Origin: Actinomycetota bacterium
GTDB taxonomy: Bacteria > Actinomycetota > Actinomycetes > Nanopelagicales > Nanopelagicaceae
Reading direction: 5' to 3'
Assembly (NCBI GenBank): GCA_009706135.1
Contig: WLRX01000003.1
Coordinates: 1 to 22,249 of the forward strand
Length of the DNA: 22,249 nucleotides
The notes under the pieces are model-generated. The model saw only the letters and a list, made by a program, of their open reading frames with translations, had not been told where the DNA came from and made no database searches. Positions 10,107 to 18,145 of the stretch are shown piece by piece. The translations under genes were made by a program, and so were the position numbers. Numbering within the stretch: the first letter of the stretch is position 1; the number at the start of each line of letters is the position of its first letter.

Positions 10107-12187
10107 TAGTGCCCCGCTTCTTGCATCGCTCTAAGTTCCTTTTTAAGATCTCTGATTTCATCGCGCAATCGGGCCGCCAACTCAAAGGATAGCTCTGCCG
10201 CAGCGCTTCTCATCTGATCAGTGAGCGACTCTATCAATGCGACTAACTCTTGGCGCGGCAAGGAGCCGGAGTTCTTGCTGCGCAAACCAATTGGTGGCGC
10301 GCCTGCTGATTTTGATCTACGCCCCGAAGCAAGTAATTCATCAGTGTCATCACTCTCTCGATTAATCAGATCAGTAATGTCCGCAATTTTCTTACGTAAT
10401 GGCTGCGGATCAACGCCACGTTCGAGGTTATAGGCAACTTGCTTTGCTCTGCGACGATTAGTTTCATCAATCGCCTTCGCCATCGATTTAGTGATGTTAT
10501 CTGCATACATATGTACTTCACCTGAAACATTTCGAGCCGCACGACCAATTGTTTGAATCAGTGAAGTTGCAGACCGCAAAAATCCTTCTTTATCAGCATC
10601 GAGAATTGCAACCAAGGAAACTTCAGGCAAATCCAAACCTTCTCGCAAGAGGTTAATTCCAATTAACACATCAAATTGACCGCTACGTAGTTCACGCAAC
10701 AATTCAACTCTGCGCAAAGTATCAACTTCTGAGTGCAAATACTCAACTCTGATTCCCTTTTCTTGCAGGTACTCAGTGAGATCTTCAGACATCTTCTTAG
10801 TCAAAGTTGTGACAAGGACTCGTTCATTCTTCTCGGTTCGAATCTTGATCTCGGCTAACAAGTCATCAATCTGCCCCTTTATGGGCTTAACAATAATTTG
10901 AGGATCAACTAAACCGGTAGGACGAATAACTTGTTCCACAACATCGTTTTCAACTTTTCCTAATTCGTAGGGTCCAGGAGTTGCAGATAAATAAACCTTC
11001 TGCCCAACACGATCGAGAAATTCTGGCCATTTAAGAGGTCGATTATCTAAGGCGCTAGGAAGACGGAAACCATGTTCAACCAGTGTTCGCTTCCGCGATG
11101 CATCACCTTCAAACATGGCACCGATTTGCGGGACAGTTACGTGACTTTCGTCTATGACAACCAAAAAATCCTCTGGAAAATAATCCAGTAAACAATTAGG
11201 CGCCGAACCTGGATCGCGACCATCTAAGTGGCGGGAATAGTTTTCGATTCCAGAGCAAAATCCCAATTGCTCCATCATCTCTAAATCAAATGTCGTGCGC
11301 ATGCGAAGTCTTTGAGCTTCTAAGAGTTTGCCCTGCTTTTCAAACAGATTTAATTGAATCTGTAGTTCATCGGTGATCTCCCCCATCGCCCGCTTCATAG
11401 TTTCTGGGCCAGCGGCATAGTGAGTTGCAGGAAAAACATACATCTCTTCTTCTTCTCGAACGATTTCTCCTGTAAGAGGATTAAGAGTTGTAATGCGTTC
11501 GATTTCATCGCCGAACATTTCAATGCGAAGAGCGAGTTCTTCATACATAGGAATTATTTCAATCGTGTCTCCGCGAACTCGAAATGTTCCACGTTCAAAT
11601 GCCATGTCATTGCGCTTGTATTGAACATCTACGAATCGACGAAGGAGAACATTTCGTTCAATCTCATCCCCCACCCGTAGTTTGATCATTCGATCAACAT
11701 ATTCCTGCGGTGTTCCGAGTCCGTAGATACAGGAAACGGTTGCAACCACAATCACATCTCGTCTTGTTAGCAATGAATTAGTGGCAGAGTGTCGTAGGCG
11801 CTCAACTTCATCGTTAACGCTTGAATCTTTTTCAATAAAAGTATCTGTTTGGGGTACATAAGCTTCTGGCTGGTAATAGTCGTAGTAAGAAACGAAGTAC
11901 TCAACTGCGTTGTTAGGCAGAAGCTCTCTAAATTCATTTGCGAGCTGTGCCGCCAGAGTCTTGTTGGGTGCCAATACAAGCGTTGGGCGCTGTAGTTTTT
12001 CAATCATCCAGGCTGTTGTTGCAGACTTTCCGGTTCCTGTTGCACCGAGTAAAACAACATCTTGGGCACCAGCGTTAATGCGTTTTACTATTTCAGCAAT
12101 CGCAGTTGGCTGATCTCCTGCTGGTATGTAATCGCTGATTACTTGGAAAGGTTCAACCCGTCGTTGTAGGTCAGTAATCGGGCGCAT
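10106..12187 (-). CDS. uvrB: UvrABC system protein B, damage-verification helicase
   Basis: Receives DNA from UvrA, verifies the lesion by strand insertion, and recruits UvrC. 693 aa. Walker A GATGTGKS is at 48-55. The beta-hairpin [17 protein letters not shown] (helicase motif II), [25 protein letters not shown] and QTIGRAARN (motif VI) follow in order. The C-terminal UVR motif [12 protein letters not shown] binds UvrC and UvrA. A polar, low-complexity linker (near [16 protein letters not shown]) separates the helicase from the UVR domain. It starts 24 bases after coaE, has no Shine-Dalgarno sequence, and carries TAGAGT seven bases before the ATG, suggesting an additional leaderless promoter. 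Confidence 0.98.
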   Translation of the reverse strand: MRPITDLQRRVEPFQVISDYIPAGDQPTAIAEIVKRINAGAQDVVLLGATGTGKSATTAWMIEKLQRPTLVLAPNKTLAAQLANEFRELLPNNAVEYFVSYYDYYQPEAYVPQTDTFIEKDSSVNDEVERLRHSATNSLLTRRDVIVVATVSCIYGLGTPQEYVDRMIKLRVGDEIERNVLLRRFVDVQYKRNDMAFERGTFRVRGDTIEIIPMYEELALRIEMFGDEIERITTLNPLTGEIVREEEEMYVFPATHYAAGPETMKRAMGEITDELQIQLNLFEKQGKLLEAQRLRMRTTFDLEMMEQLGFCSGIENYSRHLDGRDPGSAPNCLLDYFPEDFLVVIDESHVTVPQIGAMFEGDASRKRTLVEHGFRLPSALDNRPLKWPEFLDRVGQKVYLSATPGPYELGKVENDVVEQVIRPTGLVDPQIIVKPIKGQIDDLLAEIKIRTEKNERVLVTTLTKKMSEDLTEYLQEKGIRVEYLHSEVDTLRRVELLRELRSGQFDVLIGINLLREGLDLPEVSLVAILDADKEGFLRSATSLIQTIGRAARNVSGEVHMYADNITKSMAKAIDETNRRRAKQVAYNLERGVDPQPLRKKIADITDLINRESDDTDELLASGRRSKSAGAPPIGLRSKNSGSLPRQELVALIESLTDQMRSAAAELSFELAARLRDEIRDLKKELRAMQEAGH

Positions 12188-12200
12188 ACGCTGAACTCTA
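12188..12200 (-). promoter_or_regulatory. Candidate leaderless -10 element of uvrB
   Basis: On the minus strand TAGAGT (complement of 12195-12200) fits the actinobacterial -10 consensus TANNNT. It is followed by exactly seven bases (TCAGCGT) and then the uvrB ATG, so a transcript starting about seven bases downstream would begin at the start codon. No Shine-Dalgarno sequence is present to offer another explanation for initiation. No clear -35 is seen. This is a short-motif match and could be chance. Confidence 0.4.
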
Positions 12201-12211
12201 TCTGCGCTGCT

Positions 12212-12811
12212 CTAAATTTGCGCGCGAGGCAAAATTGTTGACTCCCAGACGTTCTCAACTTGGCGTAAGAGTTCATCTTCGCTTGCATCATTAGTAATCA
12301 CGCAATCTGCAATCCCTCGACGCTCTTGTTCTGAAGCTTGTGATGCCATTCTCTTTTCAATGTCAGAATGAAACATGCCCCGATCGCGCAATCGTTGTTT
12401 TCGCAGATCCGCTTGCGATTCAACTGTAATGATGAAATCAAAACGATCGGCGGCGCCAGTTTCGACCAAGAGTGGAATTTCATAAACCAGAATCTGACCT
12501 GGATTTAAGCTAGCAACAGCTTCTTCAAATTCGGTACGAATCCGAGGATGAATGATTGCCTCAAGATCTTTCTTTGCTTGCGGATTTTCAAAAACAATTT
12601 GCCCAAGTGCAGTTCTATCGATGTCGCCATTTTTTAAAATAGAGTCACCGAATCGAAGAATTACTTCGTCGAAACCTTCAGAACCACGTTCTATAGCCGA
12701 ACGCGCCAATTGATCAGCATCAATGACAATTGCGCCGAGCTGTGAAAAATATTGCGCTGCGAGTGATTTACCCGAGCCAATACCGCCAGTGAGTCCTATA
12801 ACGAAGGCCAC
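12212..12811 (-). CDS. coaE: Dephospho-CoA kinase
   Basis: Phosphorylates the 3'-hydroxyl of dephospho-CoA, the last step of coenzyme A synthesis. 199 aa, the usual length for the stand-alone bacterial enzyme, so it lacks the C-terminal GrpB/UPF0157 domain fused in mycobacteria. The P-loop LTGGIGSGKS is at residues 7-16, DADQLAR follows strand 2, HPRIR and YEIPLLVE are the conserved substrate-binding/CoA-domain motifs, and RQRLRDRG-like residues (RKQRLRDRGM) supply the lid arginines. The start codon is GTG (complement of 12809-12811), six bases from the end of rpsA. No strong ribosome-binding site is visible, so coupling to rpsA translation is likely. The rpsA-coaE pair is conserved in actinobacteria. 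Confidence 0.97.
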   Translation of the reverse strand: MAFVIGLTGGIGSGKSLAAQYFSQLGAIVIDADQLARSAIERGSEGFDEVILRFGDSILKNGDIDRTALGQIVFENPQAKKDLEAIIHPRIRTEFEEAVASLNPGQILVYEIPLLVETGAADRFDFIITVESQADLRKQRLRDRGMFHSDIEKRMASQASEQERRGIADCVITNDASEDELLRQVENVWESTILPRAQI

Positions 12812-12817
12812 TAGAAA

Positions 12818-14167
12818 TTACTCTGCTGCTACCTCAACTGGGGTTGCAGCAGCATCGGCAGCTTTTGCTTCAGCCTTTTGTTTTTTATGAGCTAAGAAGC
12901 GCTCCTGTGCGACTGCATATTCTTTTTCCCAAGTTTCGCGTTGAGATTCGTATCCCGGCTTCCACTCTTGTGTGTCAGCATCGAAACCTTCAGGGTAAAT
13001 GAATTTGCCCTCAGCGTCGTAACGAGCAGACATTCCGTATTGAGTTGGATCGAAAGCTTCGATTTCAACTTCTTGTCCCTCATTTGCTTGCTTTAGAGAG
13101 AGTGAAATACGACGACGTTCTAGATCGATATCAATAATCTTTACAAATAGTTCGTCATCAACTTGAACTACCTGCTCAGGAATCTCTACGTGACGCTCTG
13201 CTAATTCAGATATGTGAACAAGGCCTTCGATGCCTTCGTGTACGCGAATAAATGCACCGAATGGAACGAGCTTGGTTACAACACCTGGCACAACCTGATT
13301 AATAGTGTGTGTGCGAGCAAATGCTTGCCATGGATCTTCCTGTGTTGCCTTAAGTGAGAGTGAAACACGCTCGCGTTCAAAATCAACTTCTAGAACTTCA
13401 ACGGTTACTTCATCGCCCACCTCAACAACTTCGCCTGGGTGATCGATGTGCTTCCATGAAAGCTCTGAAACGTGAACTAATCCATCTACTCCACCTAGGT
13501 CAACGAATGCACCAAAGTTAACGATTGATGAAACAACACCCGTACGAACTTGACCCTTTTGAAGTTGATTAAGGAAAGTTGTACGAGACTCTGATTGTGT
13601 TTGCTCTAGGAATGCGCGACGTGAAAGAACAACATTGTTGCGATTCTTATCTAATTCAATGATTCGTGCTTCGACCTGCTTGCCTATGTATGGAGTCAGA
13701 TCACGAACACGGCGCATTTCAACAAGTGATGCTGGAAGGAAGCCACGAAGACCGATGTCAACGATGAGACCACCCTTAACAACTTCAATAACTGTTCCAA
13801 TAACAACTTCATCGCGCTCTTTCTTGCCTTCGATGTCTCCCCATGCGCGTTCATATTGTGCACGCTTCTTTGAAAGAATTAATCGGCCTTCTTTATCTTC
13901 TTTTTGCAGAACTAGCGCTTCAATTTTGTCGCCAACTTTTACAATCTCATTTGGATCTGCATCGTGACGGATCGATAATTCGCGGGAAGGGATTACGCCT
14001 TCTGTCTTGTAACCAATATCAACAAGAACTTCTTCGCGATCTACTTGAACAACTGTGCCTTCGACGAGATCTCCGTCGTTAAAATTTCTAATTGTTCCTT
14101 CGATGGCGGCTAAGAAATCTGCCGCTGATCCAATGTCATTAACTGCAATTACTGGTGAAGTAGTCAA
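12818..14167 (-). CDS. rpsA: 30S ribosomal protein S1 (actinobacterial, four S1 repeats)
   Basis: Binds mRNA and aids its docking on the 30S subunit. I place the start at the TTG at 14165-14167, giving 449 aa beginning MTTSPVIAVNDIG, which aligns with actinobacterial S1 proteins at the VAVNDIG segment. It has ACGGAG four bases upstream and lies behind a good promoter. The longer open frame to 14335 adds 56 residues that run into the divergent transporter gene and do not resemble S1. Four S1 repeats are visible (starts near NDGDLVEGTV, DEVVIGTVIEV, GQVRTGVVSSIVNFGAFVDLGG, NQVVPGVVTKLVPFGAF). The tail is long, charged and alanine/lysine-rich, as in actinobacteria, versus six repeats in E. coli. 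Confidence 0.95.
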   Translation of the reverse strand: MTTSPVIAVNDIGSAADFLAAIEGTIRNFNDGDLVEGTVVQVDREEVLVDIGYKTEGVIPSRELSIRHDADPNEIVKVGDKIEALVLQKEDKEGRLILSKKRAQYERAWGDIEGKKERDEVVIGTVIEVVKGGLIVDIGLRGFLPASLVEMRRVRDLTPYIGKQVEARIIELDKNRNNVVLSRRAFLEQTQSESRTTFLNQLQKGQVRTGVVSSIVNFGAFVDLGGVDGLVHVSELSWKHIDHPGEVVEVGDEVTVEVLEVDFERERVSLSLKATQEDPWQAFARTHTINQVVPGVVTKLVPFGAFIRVHEGIEGLVHISELAERHVEIPEQVVQVDDELFVKIIDIDLERRRISLSLKQANEGQEVEIEAFDPTQYGMSARYDAEGKFIYPEGFDADTQEWKPGYESQRETWEKEYAVAQERFLAHKKQKAEAKAADAAATPVEVAAE

Positions 14168-14171
14168 AATG

Positions 14172-14177
14172 CTCCGT
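14172..14177 (-). promoter_or_regulatory. rpsA ribosome-binding site deciding a TTG start
   Basis: ACGGAG on the minus strand ends four bases before the TTG at 14167. No ATG or GTG lies in frame between this site and the conserved VAVNDIG segment, so the site supports the non-AUG start. ATT at 14170 is the only other near-cognate codon close by. Confidence 0.65.
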
Positions 14178-14211
14178 AGGGATAGATGAGTAGTAGGGAC
14201 TGGGAGCGCTA

Positions 14212-14241
14212 AGGGTACGGTTTTACGCGTTACAAGGTCAA
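14212..14241 (-). promoter_or_regulatory. rpsA promoter (TTGACC-18-TACCCT)
   Basis: Reading the minus strand, TTGACC (complement of 14236-14241) and TACCCT (complement of 14212-14217) are 18 bases apart, a good housekeeping-sigma pair with the TANNNT -10 typical of actinobacteria. The predicted transcript start near 14205 gives a leader of about 38 bases before the TTG. It probably drives the whole rpsA-coaE-uvrBAC-rapZ-yvcK-whiA run. Confidence 0.65.
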
Positions 14242-14281
14242 TTCGGTGCCTATTTGTAGGCTCGCCCCTGATACAAATAGA

Positions 14282-14295
14282 TAGAATCGCAGCAA
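14282..14295 (+). promoter_or_regulatory. Candidate near-leaderless -10 of the MFS gene
   Basis: TAGAAT at 14282-14287 fits TANNNT and stands eight bases before the ATG at 14296. Transcription would begin one or two bases before, or at, the start codon. There is no Shine-Dalgarno sequence upstream. A -35 is not convincing; TTGTAG at 14254-14259 is 22 bases away, too far. Confidence 0.35.
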
Positions 14296-15522
14296 ATGCA
14301 TAGGTATAGAGAGTTGCTGCGATTTCCGAACGCATGGGTACTTATTTTGGCTGCCCTGCCGGCGCGTATTTCATACGGGATGATCGGTCTTGCTATTTTC
14401 TTTAAGACAGAACAAGAAACCAACTCCGTAGCCATAGCCGGGTTAGCCATTGGTATCAATTCAGTCGCTGGTTCTTTAACCGCAGGATTACGCGGCTCGA
14501 TCATGGATAAATATGGCCAACGTTGGCCCCTTCGAATCTTTGTTCCATGCTATTCGGCAATGTTGCTCGCGCTAAACATGGCCCACGATCGAAGTATCCT
14601 TTTAATTGCAGCATTTGTACTTGGAATAACTGCTCCACCGATAAATCTTTCAGTTAGACCGCTATGGAAAGATGTTGTACCTCCCGATTTCTTGAGAGTT
14701 GCATACGCCGTTGATTCTGCAATTATGAATTTCGCGTTTCTTATTGGTCCTGTACTCGCAACAACACTTGCTCTCTCTTCGCATCCAGGTTCAGCACTTA
14801 GCACAGCATCGGCAATGATGTTCATTGGGGGTACCGCTCTTGGTTTTAGTTCGATTTCAAAGAATTGGATTCCAGAGAAGAAAGTAAAAGGCGCCGTTGC
14901 ACTCTGGCGTTCTAAGCCACTACAACTTTTGATGTTAGAAGGTTGTTTCATTGGTTTTGGCTGGGGATTATTTGATGTAGCAGTTCCTGCTTATGCAACG
15001 CTAGAAGGAGTCCCACAAAGAACTGCATGGATTTTTGGTGCAATGGGTGTTGCAAATGTGGTGGGTGGTTTACTTGCTGGGCTGGTTTCTAAGAATCGTT
15101 CGGCGCTAGCAACAATGCGTAAAACTTATTTGATGTGGTTCATCGTTTCGATCCCAATTGCTTTTACTTATCCCGGTTGGTCCATGGCCTTATTCGGCGC
15201 AGCACTTGGATTAGTCGGTGGAGCAATTCAAGTTTTCTATTGGGAAGTGATGGAAGCTGTTCGTCCAAAAGGATCACAAACCTCTGCGTTAGGTTGGCTT
15301 TGGAGCGTTGAAGGAACTTTGATGGCGCTGGGTTCTGCCCTCGGAGGTTACTTATCGGAGATGTTTTCACCACGCTTGGTTCTTGCAACAACGTCTGTAT
15401 GCATCGGTATCGGTTTCATTGTCCTGACTCTTGGCCGAGAACGACTCAAAGCCGCGAATCGTATTCCAGAAATTGATGAAGATTTAGAAGCTATGAAAGA
15501 TAACTTACCAACGATTAATTAA
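14296..15522 (+). CDS. Major facilitator superfamily transporter, substrate unknown
   Basis: Integral membrane secondary transporter of 408 aa with about twelve hydrophobic segments in two halves of six. The start MHRYRELLRFPNAWVL is typical of a family of actinobacterial MFS proteins, where YRELLR precedes the first membrane helix. The MFS motif between helices 2 and 3 is present as GSIMDKYGQRWPLR. The two halves are joined by a loop around IPEKKVKG. The C-terminus is a short acidic cytoplasmic tail (EIDEDLEAMKDN). It is monocistronic, divergent from rpsA and tail-to-tail with polA, which it overlaps by four bases. I cannot name a substrate; drug/metabolite efflux is the usual default annotation for this subgroup, but nothing here proves it. 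Confidence 0.9.
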   Translation: MHRYRELLRFPNAWVLILAALPARISYGMIGLAIFFKTEQETNSVAIAGLAIGINSVAGSLTAGLRGSIMDKYGQRWPLRIFVPCYSAMLLALNMAHDRSILLIAAFVLGITAPPINLSVRPLWKDVVPPDFLRVAYAVDSAIMNFAFLIGPVLATTLALSSHPGSALSTASAMMFIGGTALGFSSISKNWIPEKKVKGAVALWRSKPLQLLMLEGCFIGFGWGLFDVAVPAYATLEGVPQRTAWIFGAMGVANVVGGLLAGLVSKNRSALATMRKTYLMWFIVSIPIAFTYPGWSMALFGAALGLVGGAIQVFYWEVMEAVRPKGSQTSALGWLWSVEGTLMALGSALGGYLSEMFSPRLVLATTSVCIGIGFIVLTLGRERLKAANRIPEIDEDLEAMKDNLPTIN

Positions 15523-18110
15523 TGCGCCGCTTCATTCCAACTAGAACCAATACCAATACTTACATCTAGAGGTGCCTTTAATTCAAATGCACTTCCCATT
15601 CCTTTTCTTACCAAATCTGAGAGAACTTCTACTTCACCAGGTGCTATCTCAAAAATAAGTTCGTCATGAACTTGCAAGAGTAGTTGCGATTTCAATTTAT
15701 TCTCTTTGATCAGGCTATCAACATTGAGCATTGCTTTTTTAATGATGTCGGCTGCCGAGCCCTGAATGGGAGCGTTTAGAGCCATTCGCTCAGCAACTTC
15801 TCTGCGTGGTCGATTATCACTTGTTAAGTCTGGCAAATATCGCCTGCGACCCATTACCGTTTGCGTGTACCCAACTTTGCGCGCTTGATCTACAACATCA
15901 CTTAAATAATCGCGTATTCCACCGAAGCGAATAAAATATTTATTCATCAATTCCTGAGCGGCGCTGGCAGATAAATCCAATTGAACTGCTAATCCGTATG
16001 CACTTAATCCGTATGCCAAGCCATAAGACATCGCTTTCATCTGTCGACGCATTTCAGGATCTACTTCACTTGCTTTCACACCAAATACCAAACCAGCGAC
16101 GCTGGCATGTAAATCTTCGCCTGATTCGAAAGCTTTTAGTAGCGCTGCATCGTTAGATAGATGCGCCATTATTCGCATCTCTATTTGGCTGTAATCAGCG
16201 GTGAGCAATGATTCAAAGCCTTGACCTGCAATAAAGCACTCTCTGATTTGTCTTCCTTCTTCTGTGCGTACTGGAATATTTTGTAGGTTGGGGCCAACGG
16301 AAGATAAACGCCCAGTGGCAGCAACCGTTTGGGCGAAATGAGTATGAATTCGGTTCATCTTTGTTGTTTCAGTTAGTAAACCTTCAACAGTAGCGCCTAG
16401 CTTCTTTGTTTCGCGTACTCGAAGCATTGCTGCCAGAACCGGATGCTTAGACTTTTCAAAGAGCCAGTTCAAGGCATCGGCATCAGTTGTGTATCCAGTC
16501 TTGATTTTCTTGGTTTTTGGTAATTTAAGTTCATCGAATAAAACCACTTGGAGCTGTTTGGGTGACGCCAAGTTAAATTCGTGACCTACGGCATCATGTG
16601 CAATCTTTGTCTGTGTTGCACTCTCTTTTTCAAAAAAGATTGCCAACGATTCGAGTTTTTTCCGATCCACGCTTATTCCGCGAGATTCCATAATGGCTAA
16701 TAGCTCAGAAATAGGCATCTCTAATTCAGTAAACAATTTCTCTAATTCCCTGACGTGCAGTTCCTTTGCTAGTGAGTCACGCACGGTGAAGAGCAAACGA
16801 GCATGACTATGTAGCGAGCTCTCTGGAGAGCTCTGATCCATCTGTGATCCATCACCCCAGCGTTCAATAATGTCGGAAAAATCTAAACTTCGTGTGCCGG
16901 GATTAACTAAATAAGCCGCAAGATTTGTGTCAAAGGAAATATTTGAAAGCCGATAATTACGCGAAACTGCTTTCGCATCATGAGCAATTTTCTTTGTTGA
17001 ATCATCAATAGCCCAATCACCCATTTCGGAGGAATGCACGATGAAAGATTCCTGAGAATTAAGAGCAACGCAATATCTGTGCAAAGTTTCATTTTCAAGA
17101 TCAAAGGCAATTGCGATTTCTCCTCCGTGGGCTGCAATCTTCTTTGACGCTTCTTCAGGTGTGAGCACGTTTGAATCAAATGGTGTTTCAAAAAGTGTCT
17201 CCGAATTTGCCGTTGATTTCTTTATATCCGACGGATTTTTTAGCAAGGGTGTTAAGCGATCTCGTAATGTTCGAAATTCTAATTTTTCGAAGAGTGGGAT
17301 GACAAGTTCATCATCCGGACCACTCCATGCAAGCGCATCTACTTCAAAATTAAAAGGTGCATTGTGTACTAACTGCGTTAGTTCTCGATTGCGAATAACG
17401 TTATCGATGTTATCTCTCAAAGATTGGCCAACTTTGCCACCCAAAGTATCCACATTGGCCAATAAATCTTTTAGCGAACCGAAATCAACAATCCACTTGG
17501 CTGCTGTTTTTTCTCCCACGCCAGGTACTGATGGCAAGTTATCACTAGGGTCTCCACGCAGCGCAGCAAAATCAGGGTATTGCTCGGCACTCATTCCATA
17601 TTTGTCTTGAACAGCCTGGGGCGTCATCCGCGCCATCTCACTGACACCGCGTTTTGGATACAAAATGGTTGTATGTGAATTAACTAATTGAAAACTATCT
17701 CTATCCCCCGTACAGATTAGAACTTCATATTTCTCTTTTTCTGCCCTCTTTGTGATTGTTGCAATAATGTCATCCGCTTCATAGCCTTCAACTTCAAATT
17801 GTTGAATTCCGAAGGCCGAAACTAATTCATGTAAATAACTCATCTGCGAACGAAATTCGTCGGGAGTCTTGGAGCGATTGGCTTTGTACTCTGGAAAAAT
17901 CTCACTTCTAAAAGTTTTACGTGACACGTCAAAGGCGACTGCGATGTGAGTTGGTTTTTCCTCTTTGATCAGAGAAATCAACATCGTGGCAAAGCCATAA
18001 ATTGCATTTGTATGTTGACCCTGCGCTGTAGTGAAGTTCTCAGCGGGCAGGGCGAAAAAAGCTCGATACGCCATGGAATGACCATCAATTAGCAAAAGGC
18101 GTTTGGTCAT
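15519..18110 (-). CDS. polA: DNA polymerase I
   Basis: Fills gaps and removes RNA primers in replication and repair, including after UvrABC incision. 863 aa. N-terminal 5'-nuclease domain (about 1-290): DGHSMAYRAF, AFDVSRKTFRSEIF, EADDIIAT at 111-118, GDRDSFQLV, GDPSDNLPSVPGVGEKTA. Middle 3'-5' exonuclease-like domain (about 310-450) keeps DLE at 337-339 and HDAK (Asp378), but the Tyr-x3-Asp third motif is not visible, so proofreading is doubtful. Polymerase domain: motif A DYSQIEMR (Asp639, Glu643), motif B RRQMKAMSYGLAYG (Arg688, Lys692, Tyr696), motif C VHDE (His815, Asp816). The ATG at 18110 has no ribosome-binding site and follows TAGGAT by six bases, suggesting leaderless initiation. 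Confidence 0.98.
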   Translation of the reverse strand: MTKRLLLIDGHSMAYRAFFALPAENFTTAQGQHTNAIYGFATMLISLIKEEKPTHIAVAFDVSRKTFRSEIFPEYKANRSKTPDEFRSQMSYLHELVSAFGIQQFEVEGYEADDIIATITKRAEKEKYEVLICTGDRDSFQLVNSHTTILYPKRGVSEMARMTPQAVQDKYGMSAEQYPDFAALRGDPSDNLPSVPGVGEKTAAKWIVDFGSLKDLLANVDTLGGKVGQSLRDNIDNVIRNRELTQLVHNAPFNFEVDALAWSGPDDELVIPLFEKLEFRTLRDRLTPLLKNPSDIKKSTANSETLFETPFDSNVLTPEEASKKIAAHGGEIAIAFDLENETLHRYCVALNSQESFIVHSSEMGDWAIDDSTKKIAHDAKAVSRNYRLSNISFDTNLAAYLVNPGTRSLDFSDIIERWGDGSQMDQSSPESSLHSHARLLFTVRDSLAKELHVRELEKLFTELEMPISELLAIMESRGISVDRKKLESLAIFFEKESATQTKIAHDAVGHEFNLASPKQLQVVLFDELKLPKTKKIKTGYTTDADALNWLFEKSKHPVLAAMLRVRETKKLGATVEGLLTETTKMNRIHTHFAQTVAATGRLSSVGPNLQNIPVRTEEGRQIRECFIAGQGFESLLTADYSQIEMRIMAHLSNDAALLKAFESGEDLHASVAGLVFGVKASEVDPEMRRQMKAMSYGLAYGLSAYGLAVQLDLSASAAQELMNKYFIRFGGIRDYLSDVVDQARKVGYTQTVMGRRRYLPDLTSDNRPRREVAERMALNAPIQGSAADIIKKAMLNVDSLIKENKLKSQLLLQVHDELIFEIAPGEVEVLSDLVRKGMGSAFELKAPLDVSIGIGSSWNEAAH

Positions 18111-18122
18111 GTGCGCATCCTA
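18111..18122 (-). promoter_or_regulatory. Leaderless -10 element of polA
   Basis: On the minus strand TAGGAT (complement of 18117-18122) matches TANNNT and is followed by six bases (GCGCAC) and the polA ATG at 18110. This spacing places the transcript start at the start codon. There is no Shine-Dalgarno sequence. It faces the -10 of the divergent thioesterase gene across 10 bases. Confidence 0.55.
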
Positions 18123-18132
18123 TGAGGCAAGT

Positions 18133-18145
18133 TAGACTAGGGCCC
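18133..18145 (+). promoter_or_regulatory. Leaderless -10 element of the thioesterase gene
   Basis: TAGACT at 18133-18138 matches TANNNT and is followed by seven bases (AGGGCCC) and the ATG at 18146. It supports 18146 rather than the in-frame ATG at 18122 as the true start, because a transcript from this element would exclude the earlier codon. Confidence 0.55.

Noticed and set aside
12188..12211. SOS/LexA box before uvrB
   Set aside because: No GAAC-N4-GTTC type palindrome seen here or before uvrA, uvrC, polA or rpsA.
14168..14335. 56-residue N-terminal extension of the rpsA open frame
   Set aside because: It overlaps the divergent MFS start, contains the rpsA promoter, and bears no resemblance to S1 proteins; the TTG at 14167 with ACGGAG upstream fits better.
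14550..14951. Minus-strand open frame opposite the MFS gene
   Set aside because: Shadow of the MFS coding sequence; no domain or ribosome-binding site.
17161..17610. Plus-strand open frame of 149 codons opposite polA
   Set aside because: Serine-rich antisense shadow of a conserved nuclease domain; no motif.
18122..18145. Earlier ATG for the thioesterase
   Set aside because: It overlaps the polA -10 and lies upstream of the predicted transcript start at 18146.
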